From Lamellibrachia satsuma (taxonomy: Eukaryota; Annelida; Polychaeta; Sabellida; Siboglinidae), in the NCBI GenBank assembly GCA_033239005.1, contig BSQZ01000110.1, positions 62,001 to 126,000 on the forward strand: a DNA stretch of 64,000 bases, read 5' to 3'. Below the pieces are notes generated by a model, which had not been told where the DNA came from, searched no databases, and was given only the letters and a program-made list of their open reading frames with translations. The position numbers were made by a program, and so were the translations under genes. Shown one piece after another: positions 62,791-64,000 of the stretch; the first letter of the stretch is position 1, and every line of letters starts with the position of its first letter.

Positions 62791-64000
62791 ATCTTCTCGT
62801 TTGTCTCTAAAGGACCGTTGAGTATAAATTGAGATTCAGAATCGAGTGCCGACAGCACCCTCTTTCAAGTAAGTTTTGCACTGGAAAAATAGTTTCTGAA
62901 CAGCGAAAAAGGCACATTTGCAGACCAAGACATTTCTGCTGCGCACCGGATTAATATTTAGTTGTCGGTTGGCATAATATGGACCTGTCACTGACGGACG
63001 GATCCCAGTGTATATAAACAAAATCTTCTAGCTTTTTTGTTGGCATTTGACGTGGATTTTCTATTATGTTGATTTTCTCGAGAACAAAATTGTAGGATTT
63101 GAAGAAAAATCTACACCAGATGAATGACACGACATGCAGCAACGTGTGCGATTGTGTTTCGTTAATTTGCAACTAGGAATAAAAAAAACGTTAACATCGT
63201 CGCTTATAGTCTAGAAAAAACATAATGATCTGTCCCGTATAGTCCTAGACGTCGCTGTTGTGGAAGAACCGTGACAGCGCGTATCGGCTTCGTGACGCAT
63301 GAACGCGCCCGCGGTTTCAACAATCTCATTCCGAACATTTGTAACGTAATGTTAATAACTAGAGCTCTCTTGGTTCCGGGTCTGGAACCGAATCCGCGGT
63401 TTTCATTAGGTACCGCGAGTCTCTGTTCAATACCCTTCCAGACCTAGAGCCGTCAGACCACTAATTAGTATCATTGAGAAAATCATATAGTATAAATTCA
63501 AAAGTATCCAATATTCATTGTCCGCTAGCACGTGTTGTCTATAACGCGATGAGACCGACTTGAATATGTAGTTTGTTGTCTTTAAATAAAGCTTGTTCAG
63601 ATATGCCGTTGCTTGTGATCGGACTATTTAGCTCTCTATATAAGCATTAAAAAATATGAGTTTTCCTCTCTATCTCCTTGAAAGAATATATAACTCCCAG
63701 TATCATAAACTGGAACCGTGGCAGACCCGTACCGTGCATAAATGGCAAAGAAGAACCGAGAAACGTACAGACCCGTGAAAACTTGTAGCATGACAGTAAT
63801 GCTAGTAACCAAAGCATAACTATTTATTCACAAACATATAATTTTCGATGAATGGAATTCTCGAAATCGTGTTATCCGCCAATAATGACTATGCGTCGTC
63901 TGGTTTCCGGCCACTATCGTGGAGGAAAAACTCTTATTTGGTAGTCGATCTATTCATGGGTATTGGTGTATGCTACGTAATCGTCAAAGCCAGACTGGAT
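62791..64000. other. No gene recognised
   Basis: No exon, repeat or RNA gene that I can support. Confidence 0.5.

Overview
The window is animal nuclear DNA, most likely from a marine invertebrate. Introns are spliced with GT-AG, coding density is very low, and several families of non-LTR retrotransposon are present, together with a Mutator-like DNA transposase, a tRNA-derived SINE, long (GA)n, (TA)n, (CCA)n and (GCCC)n tracts and several minisatellite arrays. I cannot name the species from sequence alone. Nothing looks bacterial or viral.

The only host genes I can support are three members of one small family of secreted proteins. Copy A (1-929, plus) is cut by the window start and shows the end of exon 4 and all of exon 5. 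Copy B (33709-38141, plus) is complete: five coding exons, 256 residues. Copy C (51753-56462, minus) is complete: five coding exons, 465 residues. B and C converge. Both have a tiny first coding exon (16 and 28 nt) holding the start of a signal peptide, intron phases 1-0-0-0, six shared cysteines, a shared SYRQxEEDRYC block and an amphipathic C-terminal segment after a Pro/Ser/Thr-rich linker. Tiny first exon, phases 1-0-0-0 and one predicted helix per exon is the gene plan of class I four-helix cytokines and hormones (GH, EPO, IL-6/G-CSF type). The 3' flanks of A and B are also rich in ATTTA motifs. I propose an undescribed invertebrate helical-cytokine-like family. The gene models are strong; the cytokine assignment is inference.

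Layout. 1-15900 and 37200-47430 are two copies of one segmental duplication carrying A and B, each later broken by its own insertions. In the A half there is a 2.6-kb inverted-repeat element (3359-6003) and an 8.6-kb block (7035-15669), made of a Mutator-like transposase element flanked by 450-bp direct repeats, one of which holds a 3.9-kb LINE with a 2A-like motif. In the B half there is a nearly full-length CR1-type LINE (about 40086-43764). Between the halves lie two related blocks (16131-19130 and 22149-24660), each starting with a long (GA)n tract, a 40/88-bp satellite (19130-20690), and two oppositely oriented arrays of a 16-bp minisatellite (about 24695-26125 and 26637-29608) around a (TA)n core. 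After gene C there is a CR1 fragment, a (CTA)n tract, a 39-40 bp satellite (59300-60035) and a decayed LINE with a PHD-like finger (about 60640-62790). The last 1.2 kb shows nothing I recognise.
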